The notes: generated from the letters alone by a model not told the origin. A stretch of DNA of 64,000 nt from Terrimonas rubra (GCF_042686025.1 NZ_JBHUOZ010000003.1:2356001-2420000), one strand, 5' to 3'; counted from the first letter of the stretch, positions 1 to 9,605 are shown. A program made the numbers and translations.

Positions 1-22
1 AGTTTTGTTGAAAAGCGATATA

Positions 23-73
23 CTGTTGAACGGAGCGTCGCAACTACAGCCCGATCAGGGCACTGTAGCCGGC
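23..73. repeat. Dispersed GCGTCGC-type intergenic repeat, copy 1
   Basis: This roughly 50-base stretch downstream of the methyltransferase gene matches the intergenic stretch at 30578-30627 at about 42 of 50 positions. Both contain GAACGGAGCGTCGCAAC and later ATCAGGGC. Related, shorter elements with a GCGACGC/GCGTCGC core occur at 3264, 25313, 37856 and 43789. No coding function is visible. Confidence 0.6.
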
Positions 74-79
74 TATACC

Positions 80-676
80 TTATTTCTCCTGCCGGTTGGC
101 CAAAGCCCATTGCTGCATTAACGCCTGCTGTTGGGCTTCCGGTATATTATTGCGGTCATAATGACCCGCCAGTGTTTTTTGCCTGTACGCTTCATATAAG
201 GTAACCGCACAGGCCACACTAATGTTCAGCGATTTAATAATACCCACCTGCGGAATAATAAAATTGCCATCGGCCGCTGCTACCATCTCCTGTGATACAC
301 CACCATGTTCGTTACCAAATACCAATGCAATACTTTGGGTAAAATCTACCTGGTATAAATTTACGGCATCATCGCTTAAGTGGGTTGTTAAAATCCGGTC
401 ATACCGTTTTCGTAACGTCTCCATACAGGATTCAAATTGTTCAAATTCATGAACCGTTAACCACTTTTTGGCACCGGATGAACTTTTAAAGCCCCATTTT
501 TTATGCCGGGGAATTTTAGAATTGAGGATAAAAATTTCCTGTATGCCCACGGCGTCACAGGTGCGCATTACGGCAGATATATTATGCGGATCAAAAACAT
601 TTTCTAAAACAATGGTAATATCCTGTTGCCTTTTGGCTAATGCTTTAGACAAGGCAGCTGTTCTTTCAGGCGTCAT
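80..676 (-). CDS. trmH: SpoU/TrmH-family tRNA 2'-O-methyltransferase
   Basis: This 198-residue protein has all three SpoU (SPOUT) motifs. Motif 1 is ENVFDPHNISAVMRTCDAVG at residues 25-44, with the expected Arg38. Motif 2 is FGNEHGG near 120-126. Motif 3 is IPQVGIIKSLNISVACAV near 141-158 and forms the trefoil-knot S-adenosylmethionine site. Length and motif spacing fit TrmH, which methylates the ribose of G18 in tRNA in the cytoplasm. The ATG at 676 follows a short A/T-rich leader. The C-terminal tail of about 35 residues is Gln/Ala-rich. A second SpoU enzyme lies at 59267-60013, so the exact substrate is family-level inference. The gene is monocistronic and transcribed away from cydA. Confidence 0.88.
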   Translation of the reverse strand: MTPERTAALSKALAKRQQDITIVLENVFDPHNISAVMRTCDAVGIQEIFILNSKIPRHKKWGFKSSSGAKKWLTVHEFEQFESCMETLRKRYDRILTTHLSDDAVNLYQVDFTQSIALVFGNEHGGVSQEMVAAADGNFIIPQVGIIKSLNISVACAVTLYEAYRQKTLAGHYDRNNIPEAQQQALMQQWALANRQEK

Positions 677-872
677 AAATACAAAGTTACTAAACTTGTT
701 TATTATGCCTTATACACCCTGCAATAGCCAGTGAAACCGGCCCATGAAAAACACCATATATATTTTAATAAATACCCTGTTTATTGGTAATAATTCGCAA
801 ACTTTGCAGCATGAACATTGTTATATAACGGTGATAGTGTTACACCTGTTATAAACCTCTAACCAACCAACC

Positions 873-2216
873 ATGGACGATTTTTTAGCAGCCCGCTCGC
901 AGATGGCCATGTCTTTAGGGTTTCATATCATTTTTGCTTGTGTAGGCATGGTAATGCCTTTTTTTATGGCCATAGCCCACTATAAGTATTTAAAAACCGG
1001 CAATGAATTATACAAGGGCCTTACCAGGGCCTGGAGCAAGGGGGTGGCTATTTTGTTTGCTACCGGCGCTGTTTCGGGCACCATGCTGTCGTTTGAGCTC
1101 GGGCTTTTATGGCCGCGTTTCATGCAGCATGCCGGACCTATTTTTGGAATGCCGTTTTCGTTAGAAGGAACGGCATTTTTTATTGAAGCCATTGCCCTGG
1201 GTTATTTTTTATATGGCTGGGACAAGTTCAATAAATGGTTTCACTGGCTCACCGGCCTTATTGTAGGCATCAGCGGCCTGGCATCGGGCATACTGGTAGT
1301 AGCTGCCAATGCGTGGATGAACAGTCCTGCCGGCTTTGATTATGCCGATGGTGTTTATTCCAATATCGACCCCATTAAAGCCATGTTCAATGATGCATGG
1401 TTATCACAGTCCATTCATATGATCATTGCCGCCTTTACCGCCACAGGTTTTGCCGTAGCCGGTGTGCATTCGGTAATGATATTACGTAAAAAAAATATTG
1501 AGTTTCACACCAAAGCTTTTAAGATAGCTGCACTATGCGCCACCATTGCCGCCTTACTGCAACCTTTAAGCGGCGATTTTTCTGCCAAGGATGTAGCCAA
1601 AAGACAACCGGCTAAATTAGCGGCCATGGAAGCGCATTACCACACCGAAGCCTATGCACCTTTTGTTATCGGGGGCATACCCGATGAAAAGAACCAGACC
1701 GTTAAGTATGGCATTAAAATCCCCGGACTGTTAAGTTTCCTGGCACATGGCGATGCCAGCAAGCCTGTTACCGGCCTGAATGATATACCTGAAGCCGACA
1801 GGCCACCCGTAACTATCACGCATTACGCCTTCCAGGTAATGATAGGCCTGGGTATGATCCTGTTCCTGGTATCAGCCTTATATATGCTGGCTTTAATTAA
1901 AAAGAAAAGCTGGTTAACCAAAACCTGGCTGCTCAAATTATTTGTATGGTCCATACCGCTTGGTTATATAGCGCTGGAAGCCGGCTGGACCGTGACCGAA
2001 GTAGGCCGGCAACCCTGGATCATTTATAATATCATGCGTACCAAAGATGCCGTAACCCCAATGCCGGGCATCGCTGTTTCGTTTTACATCTTTACCGCCG
2101 TCTTCGTTTCCTTATCAGCCATTGTGATTTTTTTACTGCACCGCCAGATGAAGATGGTGGGACGCCTGTACGATGTAACCGACCCTTCTTATCAACCTAA
2201 AAAGAAAAAAGCATGA
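873..2216 (+). CDS. cydA: Cytochrome bd quinol oxidase subunit I
   Basis: Subunit I of the inner-membrane cytochrome bd oxidase, which couples quinol oxidation to oxygen reduction at high oxygen affinity. The 447-residue protein is strongly hydrophobic. It has the N-terminal haem-ligand His18, acidic residues Glu98 and Glu105 in the haem b595/d region, His182 as the likely haem b558 ligand, and the hallmark GRQPW near residue 377. The Q-loop begins at QPLSGDF and is short: E. coli CydA is about 522 residues, so this is the short-loop (CioA-like) form. The gene overlaps cydB by four bases (ATGA), which indicates translational coupling. No cydDC assembly genes and no obvious cydX follow in this window. 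Confidence 0.95.
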   Translation: MDDFLAARSQMAMSLGFHIIFACVGMVMPFFMAIAHYKYLKTGNELYKGLTRAWSKGVAILFATGAVSGTMLSFELGLLWPRFMQHAGPIFGMPFSLEGTAFFIEAIALGYFLYGWDKFNKWFHWLTGLIVGISGLASGILVVAANAWMNSPAGFDYADGVYSNIDPIKAMFNDAWLSQSIHMIIAAFTATGFAVAGVHSVMILRKKNIEFHTKAFKIAALCATIAALLQPLSGDFSAKDVAKRQPAKLAAMEAHYHTEAYAPFVIGGIPDEKNQTVKYGIKIPGLLSFLAHGDASKPVTGLNDIPEADRPPVTITHYAFQVMIGLGMILFLVSALYMLALIKKKSWLTKTWLLKLFVWSIPLGYIALEAGWTVTEVGRQPWIIYNIMRTKDAVTPMPGIAVSFYIFTAVFVSLSAIVIFLLHRQMKMVGRLYDVTDPSYQPKKKKA

Positions 2217-3214
2217 CACTGGTAGTAATCGGCTTTTTATGGGCTTCTATTTGTTTGTACCTGTTACTGGGCGGGGCTGATTTTGGCGCCGGTATTATTG
2301 AATTGTTTTCCGGCAAGGAGAATGAACGTAAGGTAAAACGTATCATGTACAATGCCATCGGGCCTATATGGGAAGCCAATCATATGTGGCTGATCATTGC
2401 CATTGTAATTCTATTTGTGGGCTTTCCAGAAATATACTCCTCCATATCGGTAAGCCTGCATATACCTTTAGTGGTAATGCTACTGGGCATTATTGCCCGT
2501 GGCACGGCTTTTACTTTCCGTCATTACGATGCCGTACAGGACGACTGGGAAAAATTGTACACGAAGATATTTTTATGGAGCAGCCTGATCACCCCTTTAT
2601 TCCTCGGCATTATTGCAGGCAGCACGGTTGCCGGCAGTATTGACCGCAGCGGAACTGATTTTGTATCCACTTATATTTTCAGCTGGCTCAATCCTTTTTG
2701 TATAGCTGTAGGTGTTTTCACCGTAACTATCTGTGCTTACCTGGCTGCTATTTATGTTATTGGCGAAACCAGGGAACAGCAGGAGATCAGTTATCTTACC
2801 CGTAAGGCAAAACACACCATCATTGCGGTAGTGCTGGCTGGTGTATTGGTATTTATCACTGCGGTAATAGAAGGCATTCCTTTAATGCAATGGATATTCA
2901 GCGGAACCATTGGCCAGGTAGCCATCCTGCTGGCTTCCGTGTCGCTTGTATGGTTATTCTTCTCCTTTAATAAAAATAAACCGAACCGTTTACGGGTGCT
3001 GGCAGCCTTCCAGATCGTCATGATACTGGTAGCTGTTACTTACCAGCACTATCCCAATATTGTGTTGTTTAAAGACGGGGGGTATTTATCGTTGACCGAG
3101 CATACCGGTAGCGAAAAAACCATGGACAGCCTGGGCTGGGCCTTACTTATAGGCAGTGTATTTATATTACCCGCCTTGTTTTATTTAATGTATTCGTTCA
3201 AGAAAAAGGATTAA
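2213..3214 (+). CDS. cydB: Cytochrome bd quinol oxidase subunit II
   Basis: The 333-residue integral membrane subunit II of cytochrome bd oxidase. GGADFGAG near the N terminus and GPIWEANHMWLI around residues 47-58 are the conserved CydB signatures. About eight to nine hydrophobic segments follow, ending in a short basic tail (KKKD). Its ATG is inside the cydA stop codon, so the two subunits are probably made in a fixed ratio from one transcript. There is no clear hairpin terminator between its stop and the convergent GH43 gene; a dispersed repeat occupies part of that gap. Confidence 0.94.
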   Translation: MTLVVIGFLWASICLYLLLGGADFGAGIIELFSGKENERKVKRIMYNAIGPIWEANHMWLIIAIVILFVGFPEIYSSISVSLHIPLVVMLLGIIARGTAFTFRHYDAVQDDWEKLYTKIFLWSSLITPLFLGIIAGSTVAGSIDRSGTDFVSTYIFSWLNPFCIAVGVFTVTICAYLAAIYVIGETREQQEISYLTRKAKHTIIAVVLAGVLVFITAVIEGIPLMQWIFSGTIGQVAILLASVSLVWLFFSFNKNKPNRLRVLAAFQIVMILVAVTYQHYPNIVLFKDGGYLSLTEHTGSEKTMDSLGWALLIGSVFILPALFYLMYSFKKKD

Positions 3215-3263
3215 CGGGAACAACTGATAGTTTTAATACCATCTGCTGTTTTTCATGGCATCA

Positions 3264-3306
3264 CCTGTTGCGTCGCAATCCTTTCATCGTTCCGTTCATC
3301 GGGCAA
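3264..3306. repeat. Dispersed GCGTCGC-type intergenic repeat, copy 2 (rearranged)
   Basis: Located in the convergent gap between cydB and the GH43 gene. Read on the minus strand it has GGAACGATGAAAG followed by GCGACGCAA. The copies at 37856 and 43789 carry the same two modules in the opposite order. It looks like a member of the same dispersed family with shuffled modules. Confidence 0.45.
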
Positions 3307-3336
3307 CATCATGCAACGCCCCGCTTTTAAAGAATA

Positions 3337-6300
3337 TTACCGGGACAGTTGTATGAGTTGTATATTTTTGAACACACCATAGCCATACCCATTTAAATTA
3401 TTATTACTGGCCTGGAACAGGCCCACCTGCAGGCTTTCCTGCGCTGCCATATCTTTTCTTAAAAACGGTGAGCCGGGCATATCAGACCATGTTTTTCCAT
3501 CGGCGCTGCTGCGCATATAAAAATAATCGCCTTGTTTCAGTATTTGTAAATAACGGTGAAAGCTCCAGCCATTACCCCTATTCTCCTGTAAACGTTGTCC
3601 CTGTTTCAGATCGGTACTGATATTCCCGATATTCCAGCCGGTGAGAACAGTATTTTGTAATAACTGTTCCGTTCTCCTGCCCTTACCTGTTGAGGAACGT
3701 ACCATCAAGCCCACTTCATTGGCACTGGCTTTTTTATCTTGTAAGCCACTAAGGTCAGCGATCTCTGCCTGTAATAAAAAATCCCCTTTTACCTCTTTGT
3801 ATATAAACGGACCGATAGGTGCTGATCCGTCCCATTTACTGGCTGCAGAGCCTAAAAACACGGAGTCATTACCGGCGTAAGCTTTTAACAAAATACTATC
3901 TGCAGGAGCATGTATCAAACCACTCCAAAAATCATTGCTGGTAAACGACTTCGACCAATCTGCTGGCTGAGCTGTTGTAAAACTGGTTGGTTTTATTTTT
4001 AACCCATGAGCTGAAACGGCCACCGGTAAAGAGGCCTGGCTGATATTGCCATAACGGTCTTTGGTCATTACCGTAAAGGCGTTAACACTATGCCCTTCCT
4101 GCTCAAAGAAAACATAGGGTTGGCTTTGCCAGCCACTTTGCCAGTTACTGTTGGGCTCCATAAATAAATAACTAAGTCCTTCAACAGGTACAGCAGGCAT
4201 TGCCGCACGCATAAAAACGGTATTACCATTCACGTTTACAGGCTTCACATCAAAAACAGCCTTACTACGCGTTAATGCCTCATTGGTTGTTTGTACCCGG
4301 TTCTGGTAATGCTGCTTTATAGTTGCCGGGGATAAGGTTTCATTATACACTGTTAGCCGGGTAATCGCCACCGTATTGTCAGTAGCTTTATTTTTGGTAT
4401 TGAAACTATAGCGCTGCGGCGTACCCAGGCCAATATTTATGACGGCAACTTCCGTTAATTTTTCTTTGGAGAATAGTTCATTGAATTTTGCTGCAATGGT
4501 TTCACCTGTTACCAGTTGAAACTCTCCGTTTACAAAAAAACGGGTATGTGTTTTATCCTGTACCGCTGTTAAATGGTACCATTTACCCGGTACAGCATCC
4601 TTCGGTAGTAATTTTAACCAGGCCGATTTTTTACTGATAGGGCTAAGCTCCATTTCTATGGTAAGTGCATCATAGTTTTGTAATTGCCGGCCTGCTGTAG
4701 TGCTAATAATTTCAGGTATGGCTGCACTCACCAATGCCAGCCTGGAATGATGCTCCTTTACCTGGTGATCACCTTTTAAGATAATTTCACCGGCTGTAAA
4801 ACCATTGTTTTTCCATTGTGTTAAATTGCCATAAGGTAAGGATGCCGTGTGGTAATCTACTGCAATGTTATTGGCAGTTGGCTGCTGGAATAAATTTTGT
4901 ACTTCAACTGCCGTTAGTGATTGGTCATATACCTGCAGCCGGTGCAGCGCGCCGCTGAAGAATTGGCCCGCCTGTACCAAGCCACCTAATGAAAAATATT
5001 CTCCGGCTTTTACAAATAACATTTTTTGCGCGGCCTGCACTTCTTTTCCATTTACATATATTCTTTCCCAATAACCATCAAATGTATAAGTGATCTGTTG
5101 CCATTGCCCGGCAGCCGGGAGGTTTTTATACGCTACATCAGGCCATGCGCCATGTGCTATAGCTCCCTGGCCTTTGTCAGCCCCATATCCAAACACGGCC
5201 CTTGTCAGGTCCTGGTTGCCCTGCGACCAGCTTAAAAAAGGTTCATAGCGACTGATATCAGGGTTATACAACCAGGCGGCCACCGTAAAGCTGCTGTTAC
5301 CGGATAAAGAAGCCGGCACTTTAAAATCAGATAAAAAAGTTGTTGCACCGTTCACCCATATACCCTGTTTCCCGTCGATCATGCCTGTATAGGCTTTACC
5401 CTGCTGCAAATTAAATGCCCCCTGCAGTTTCCCCTTATTCACCAGTTTGGTAACCGCTGTCTCATTGTCCGGCTCATTGGCATTAATATCTACCAACAGG
5501 CCTTGTGGCATAACCGGCGCTGTTGCTTTTTGTGGCTCCGATAATATTTCCTCACCGCCCACATTCGCTTCACTGAACACTTTTATATTCCATACAGCAG
5601 GTGCAAGCCCGGCTAATTGTGTATGGTTAATATGCAGGCGTATATACCTGGCGGTAGCCTTTCCTTTATCAATAAAAGGACTGCCCCACTGCAGGTTAGC
5701 AGATCTGTCTGCAAATAAGCTCCAGTTTATACTATCAACTGAATATTCAATTTTGTACTGGTAATAGTAAGTAGGATATTCAAACTGGGTATGAATGGTT
5801 TGAACCGGCATAGTATTTCCTAAATCAATCTGCAGCCATGCGGCTTTGCCGTTATCAGCCGCACGCCATAAAGTACCATTGTTGTTATCCACGGCAAAGG
5901 AAGGCCTGAAATCATCATTGTAATAAGAAGAAGCAATGACGGGCTTACCAAAAGCTATGTCTTTTTGCGGAATGGTATTGGTACCCAGCCATCCGGCACC
6001 TTCATGCGTAGGTACGATATTTTTTATGTCGCCATTGGCATCAAATTCAATTTTATCAATAGCAACCTGCCGGTGAAAGCCACCACCTGAATGCGGGTTA
6101 TTATGCCGGTGGTACACGATATAATAATCCTCCCCTTTCTGTAAAATACTATGATGGCCGGGCCCATGTATGGTACCATCATCATTGGTTACCAGTATGG
6201 GATTATGTTTGGGATATTCAAACGGCCCCATCGGCCCTTTGGTACTTTTTACATATTGTACGCGGTAGGTATGGTCCTCGCAATGCCCCGAAGAATACAT

Positions 6301-6945
6301 CATATAATAAACCCCTTTACGCTTGAACATATAGGGTGCTTCAAAAAAATCCTTTGCAACCGTATTGGGAATAAGTGCTGTCTTTTCAAAAGTGGTCATG
6401 TCTTTATTCAGCAAACCCACTGCACAGCCATGGTCGGGATAAATACCCCAGGTACCCCAGTACATGTATATCTTCCCGTCATCATCGGTGAATGTTTGTC
6501 CATCCAGTGTAATTACACCGGGTATCATATAATTGGGCACCATGGCCTTGCCTCCTGGCAATAATGGTGTCCAGGGCCCCACCGGAGAATTGGCTACCGC
6601 TCCATATAGTTCTACCGGCTGGCTGTAATATAAATAGTAACGGCCATCATAACCTTTGGTCATATCAGGCGCCCAGTACCAGTGTGTATTGGGCCAGTTC
6701 ATGGGTTGTATTTTCCAGTTCACAAAATCTTTGGAGGTCCATACCTGCGAAGGCCCCAGTCCGCCGCCATTACCATCCGTAGTAGCATACAGGTAGTAGG
6801 TATCACCAATCTGTTTGATCGTAGGATCGGCAAAATAACCGGGTATAACAGGATTGCCTTTGCCTGGTTGCTGATGATCCGGTAAAGTTTGTGCACTTGT
6901 TATTAACGAGCATATGCCACAACAAAAAAGTATTACACTACGCAT
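3337..6945 (-). CDS. Secreted multidomain glycoside hydrolase family 43 (arabinofuranosidase/xylosidase-like)
   Basis: A 1202-residue secreted enzyme with a signal peptide (cleavage near SAQ, residue 18). Residues about 30-330 form a GH43 five-bladed propeller. Asp40 (FADPT) is the likely base, Asp148 the likely pKa modulator and Glu202 (FFEAPYMF) the general acid. Next come an F5/8 type C (discoidin-like) module at about 340-470, one or two LamG/concanavalin-like modules at about 530-900, and a C-terminal beta-sandwich resembling DUF1349 (about 1010-1200). GH43 enzymes release arabinose or xylose from arabinans, arabinoxylans or arabinosylated proteins; the exact bond cannot be read here. 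It lies downstream of an S9 peptidase and a SusCD operon on the same strand. An arabinose catabolic operon lies 28 kb away. Confidence 0.85.
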   Translation of the reverse strand: MRSVILFCCGICSLITSAQTLPDHQQPGKGNPVIPGYFADPTIKQIGDTYYLYATTDGNGGGLGPSQVWTSKDFVNWKIQPMNWPNTHWYWAPDMTKGYDGRYYLYYSQPVELYGAVANSPVGPWTPLLPGGKAMVPNYMIPGVITLDGQTFTDDDGKIYMYWGTWGIYPDHGCAVGLLNKDMTTFEKTALIPNTVAKDFFEAPYMFKRKGVYYMMYSSGHCEDHTYRVQYVKSTKGPMGPFEYPKHNPILVTNDDGTIHGPGHHSILQKGEDYYIVYHRHNNPHSGGGFHRQVAIDKIEFDANGDIKNIVPTHEGAGWLGTNTIPQKDIAFGKPVIASSYYNDDFRPSFAVDNNNGTLWRAADNGKAAWLQIDLGNTMPVQTIHTQFEYPTYYYQYKIEYSVDSINWSLFADRSANLQWGSPFIDKGKATARYIRLHINHTQLAGLAPAVWNIKVFSEANVGGEEILSEPQKATAPVMPQGLLVDINANEPDNETAVTKLVNKGKLQGAFNLQQGKAYTGMIDGKQGIWVNGATTFLSDFKVPASLSGNSSFTVAAWLYNPDISRYEPFLSWSQGNQDLTRAVFGYGADKGQGAIAHGAWPDVAYKNLPAAGQWQQITYTFDGYWERIYVNGKEVQAAQKMLFVKAGEYFSLGGLVQAGQFFSGALHRLQVYDQSLTAVEVQNLFQQPTANNIAVDYHTASLPYGNLTQWKNNGFTAGEIILKGDHQVKEHHSRLALVSAAIPEIISTTAGRQLQNYDALTIEMELSPISKKSAWLKLLPKDAVPGKWYHLTAVQDKTHTRFFVNGEFQLVTGETIAAKFNELFSKEKLTEVAVINIGLGTPQRYSFNTKNKATDNTVAITRLTVYNETLSPATIKQHYQNRVQTTNEALTRSKAVFDVKPVNVNGNTVFMRAAMPAVPVEGLSYLFMEPNSNWQSGWQSQPYVFFEQEGHSVNAFTVMTKDRYGNISQASLPVAVSAHGLKIKPTSFTTAQPADWSKSFTSNDFWSGLIHAPADSILLKAYAGNDSVFLGSAASKWDGSAPIGPFIYKEVKGDFLLQAEIADLSGLQDKKASANEVGLMVRSSTGKGRRTEQLLQNTVLTGWNIGNISTDLKQGQRLQENRGNGWSFHRYLQILKQGDYFYMRSSADGKTWSDMPGSPFLRKDMAAQESLQVGLFQASNNNLNGYGYGVFKNIQLIQLSR

Positions 6946-7026
6946 GAATATTCTGCTTTTAGAAACCGGGATGAATAAAGAATGATAATGGCCATATCCA
7001 CCTGTTTTTTATCAGGTAATAAAAGA

Positions 7027-7058
7027 ACAATGTCCTTTGCCTGGGCAAAAGACATTGT
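7027..7058 (-). terminator. Hairpin between S9 peptidase and GH43 genes
   Basis: ACAATGTC pairs with GACATTGT, with a further CTTTGC/GCAAAAG inner stem and a short loop. On the minus strand the hairpin is followed by a T-rich stretch. It may terminate the S9 peptidase transcript or attenuate read-through into the GH43 gene. Confidence 0.5.
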
Positions 7059-7133
7059 CAGAACAAAAACGCAAAAAAGAAAAACGTTTTAAAGTACAAC
7101 CCATCTATTAAAAATTCAAGAATAATATTTGCT

Positions 7134-7192
7134 GGTTCGTGTGACACGAACCATGACACCGAAGTGCATTTGCGGTTCGTGAGACACGAAGT
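7134..7192. repeat. Two palindromic GGTTCGTG-N3-CACGAACC elements
   Basis: The copy at 7134-7152 is a perfect 8/8 palindrome with spacer TGA. The copy at 7174-7192 (spacer AGA) has its last two bases changed. They are 21 bases apart in the intergenic region downstream of the S9 peptidase gene. Two further perfect copies occur at 43737 and 43875. The form resembles REP-like extragenic palindromes. Confidence 0.7.
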
Positions 7193-7234
7193 AGCGCCTT
7201 TATTAGCAAATAAACACATTAGCTCATCAGCACA

Positions 7235-9511
7235 TTAAAACACTTCCTTCTGCCCTTCCCATACCGGCGGGTTTACTCCCAGTAAATGTTTTACAAAGAA
7301 ATCATGGGTTTTACGTATACCATAAGGACCGCCATTGGAATGGCCCATGCCGGGTACCATAATAAATTCATGATCCTTTTTTGCCTTGATCAGGGCATTT
7401 ACAAACTGATAGGTAGAGGAAGGATCCACATTATCATCCATCTCACCAACGATCAGCATTAATTTACCTTCCAGTTTATGGGCATTCACAATATTGGAGC
7501 ATTCGGCATAATGTTCACCGATCGGGTAACCCATCCACTGTTCATTCCACCACATTTTATCCATGCGGTTATCATGACAACCACAGGCAGCCACCGCTAC
7601 CTTATAAAACTCGGGATGAAATAATACAGCCCCGGCCGCATTTTGTCCACCAGCAGATGTACCGAATATGCCCACCCGGCTGATATCCATATAGGGATAT
7701 TTTTTGGCGGCTTCCTTCATCCATAATATCCGGTCAGGAAAACCCGCATCTTTTAAATTTTTCCAGGCAACATCGTGAAAGGCTTTGGAACGGTTGGATG
7801 TACCCATGCCGTCTATTTGTACCACAATAAAGCCCAACTCTGCTACCGTATTCAATCCCGAAGGGTTAGTGCTGAACGTCTTGGGTACAAAGGATCCTTG
7901 CGGGCCTGCATAGATATATTCGATAACCGGGTATTTTTTATTCGGATCAAAGTTAGAAGGACGGGCTATAATGCCCCAGATATCCGTTACCCCATCGCGG
8001 GCTTTGGCGGTAAATACTTCAGTTTGTTTCCAGGCTGTTTGTTGCAATGCACTGATATCGGCTTTTTCCAGCTCCAGGATAACCTTACCGTCAGTTGCAC
8101 TTCGTAATACTTTTACCGGCGGCATGTCCACACGGGAATAAGTATCTACAAATTTGCTAAAGTCTGAGGAGAATACTGCACTATGATTACCGTTCTCGGA
8201 AGTTAAAGCAGTAAATCCTTTACCATCAAAATTCACCCGGTAATACTGGATCAGGTAAGGATCCTGGCCCGCTTCACGGCCACTGCCTTCAAAGATCAGG
8301 AAACGTTTTTCTTCGTCTACATGTACTACTTTACGCACTACCCAATTGCCCTTGGTGATCTGGTTTTTTACTTTACCCGTTTCACCGTCGTATAAGTATA
8401 AATGGTTCCAGCCATCTCTTTCAGATGCCCAGATGATTTCCTTACCATCATTAATATCTTTCCGGTATTTTTTACCGCTGTATTCCACAAAGGTTTTACT
8501 GCGTTCATCGATCAATGCTTTTGTAACACCGGTATTTGCATCCACGCTGTACACAGCATATTGCTGGTGACCACGCTGGTTATATTCAAAAGTAAAGGCA
8601 CGGCTGTCCTTACGCCATTGTATCCATGATACATCGTATTGATTAGGTATCAAAGCCGGATCAACCGCATACATTTTTTTGGTTTGAGGAATAAATAAAA
8701 CCGGTTGTTTCTGCGGTAAAGCATCACCGGGTTTTAAATAATTTCTGGATTCCAGTTTTGGCTGTAACTGGTCAACAGGTGATGACTGGATAAAATAAAT
8801 AGTCCGCGGTGTATTGGGTCGTATTTTATGGGTGGCCAGTTTTTTTGAATCAGGCGACCAGGACAGGTAGCCGGCATAATACTCCCCCGGTGAACCATCA
8901 AAACTTAATTGTACTTCTTCGGCAGGTTTACCTTTCGGGTAAACAAACACATTGTTGTTTTTTACATAAGCCACCCAGGCACTATCCGGCGATGTAATGG
9001 GTTCTCCCTGCGAATCATCACGACGTTGTCCCCAGTAACCGCCGCCGCCACGACCGCCACGCCTGTCGTCAGTAGTAGCAGTACCTTTATCCCGGATACT
9101 ATAGTCTGATAATTGTACGGACCATTTTTTCCGGAATGCCTGGAATTCAATATTATTATTCGCTTTGAACTCTAATCCGCTTATAGGTAAACTATCGGCA
9201 TTTACCTTCTCATTGCTGGCTTTGGCCAATGCCGCTGCTAACCGCGCATGATCAAAAGCTTTTTCTTTCCGGGCATTACCCGCATCCACCACAATATACT
9301 CCCGCCCTTTCTCTGTATTATTTACATACCATAAACGTTGTTCTTTATCAATCCACTGGACAGTAAATGGGTTATTGATCACTTTATCTGCCACCATTTT
9401 ACCATAATCGGCTGAGCGTTTATAATCGGCTGCAGTACCCTGGCCCAATAACTGGAATCCTGTAAGCAATGTGGCAGTAACGAGGGAAAGAAGGTTTTTA
9501 TTTGTCATCAT
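7235..9511 (-). CDS. Secreted S9-family (prolyl oligopeptidase/DPP IV-like) serine peptidase
   Basis: A 758-residue protein with a signal peptide, an N-terminal beta-propeller (DPPIV_N-like, about 70-500) and a C-terminal alpha/beta-hydrolase domain. The catalytic triad is Ser619 in GTSAGGQ, Asp693 in EMDDNVDP and His724 in GMGHSNGG. The nucleophile elbow GTSAGG differs from the classical GWSYGG. The DWVYEEE signature that anchors the substrate amino terminus in true DPP IV is missing, so the dipeptidyl activity is uncertain. Two adjacent ATG codons are possible starts (9511 or 9508). It follows the SusCD operon on the same strand after a strong inverted repeat and precedes the GH43 gene, which suggests glycopeptide breakdown. 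Confidence 0.85.
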   Translation of the reverse strand: MMTNKNLLSLVTATLLTGFQLLGQGTAADYKRSADYGKMVADKVINNPFTVQWIDKEQRLWYVNNTEKGREYIVVDAGNARKEKAFDHARLAAALAKASNEKVNADSLPISGLEFKANNNIEFQAFRKKWSVQLSDYSIRDKGTATTDDRRGGRGGGGYWGQRRDDSQGEPITSPDSAWVAYVKNNNVFVYPKGKPAEEVQLSFDGSPGEYYAGYLSWSPDSKKLATHKIRPNTPRTIYFIQSSPVDQLQPKLESRNYLKPGDALPQKQPVLFIPQTKKMYAVDPALIPNQYDVSWIQWRKDSRAFTFEYNQRGHQQYAVYSVDANTGVTKALIDERSKTFVEYSGKKYRKDINDGKEIIWASERDGWNHLYLYDGETGKVKNQITKGNWVVRKVVHVDEEKRFLIFEGSGREAGQDPYLIQYYRVNFDGKGFTALTSENGNHSAVFSSDFSKFVDTYSRVDMPPVKVLRSATDGKVILELEKADISALQQTAWKQTEVFTAKARDGVTDIWGIIARPSNFDPNKKYPVIEYIYAGPQGSFVPKTFSTNPSGLNTVAELGFIVVQIDGMGTSNRSKAFHDVAWKNLKDAGFPDRILWMKEAAKKYPYMDISRVGIFGTSAGGQNAAGAVLFHPEFYKVAVAACGCHDNRMDKMWWNEQWMGYPIGEHYAECSNIVNAHKLEGKLMLIVGEMDDNVDPSSTYQFVNALIKAKKDHEFIMVPGMGHSNGGPYGIRKTHDFFVKHLLGVNPPVWEGQKEVF

Positions 9512-9574
9512 GATAGTAAGCGTTGCTATTATTAAAGTACCCTGGACTTAAAGCGGTTAAAGTATAGAAAAGCA

Positions 9575-9605
9575 AATGCATGACCTTTAATAAAGGTCAT
9601 GCATT
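9575..9605. terminator. Perfect 15-bp inverted repeat after the SusCD operon
   Basis: A 31-base perfect palindrome with one central base (AATGCATGACCTTTA and its complement). It sits immediately downstream of the last lipoprotein gene of the Sus operon on the minus strand and upstream of the S9 gene. A weak T-rich tract follows on the minus strand. It is probably a terminator or processing hairpin; an operator is possible. Confidence 0.6.
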
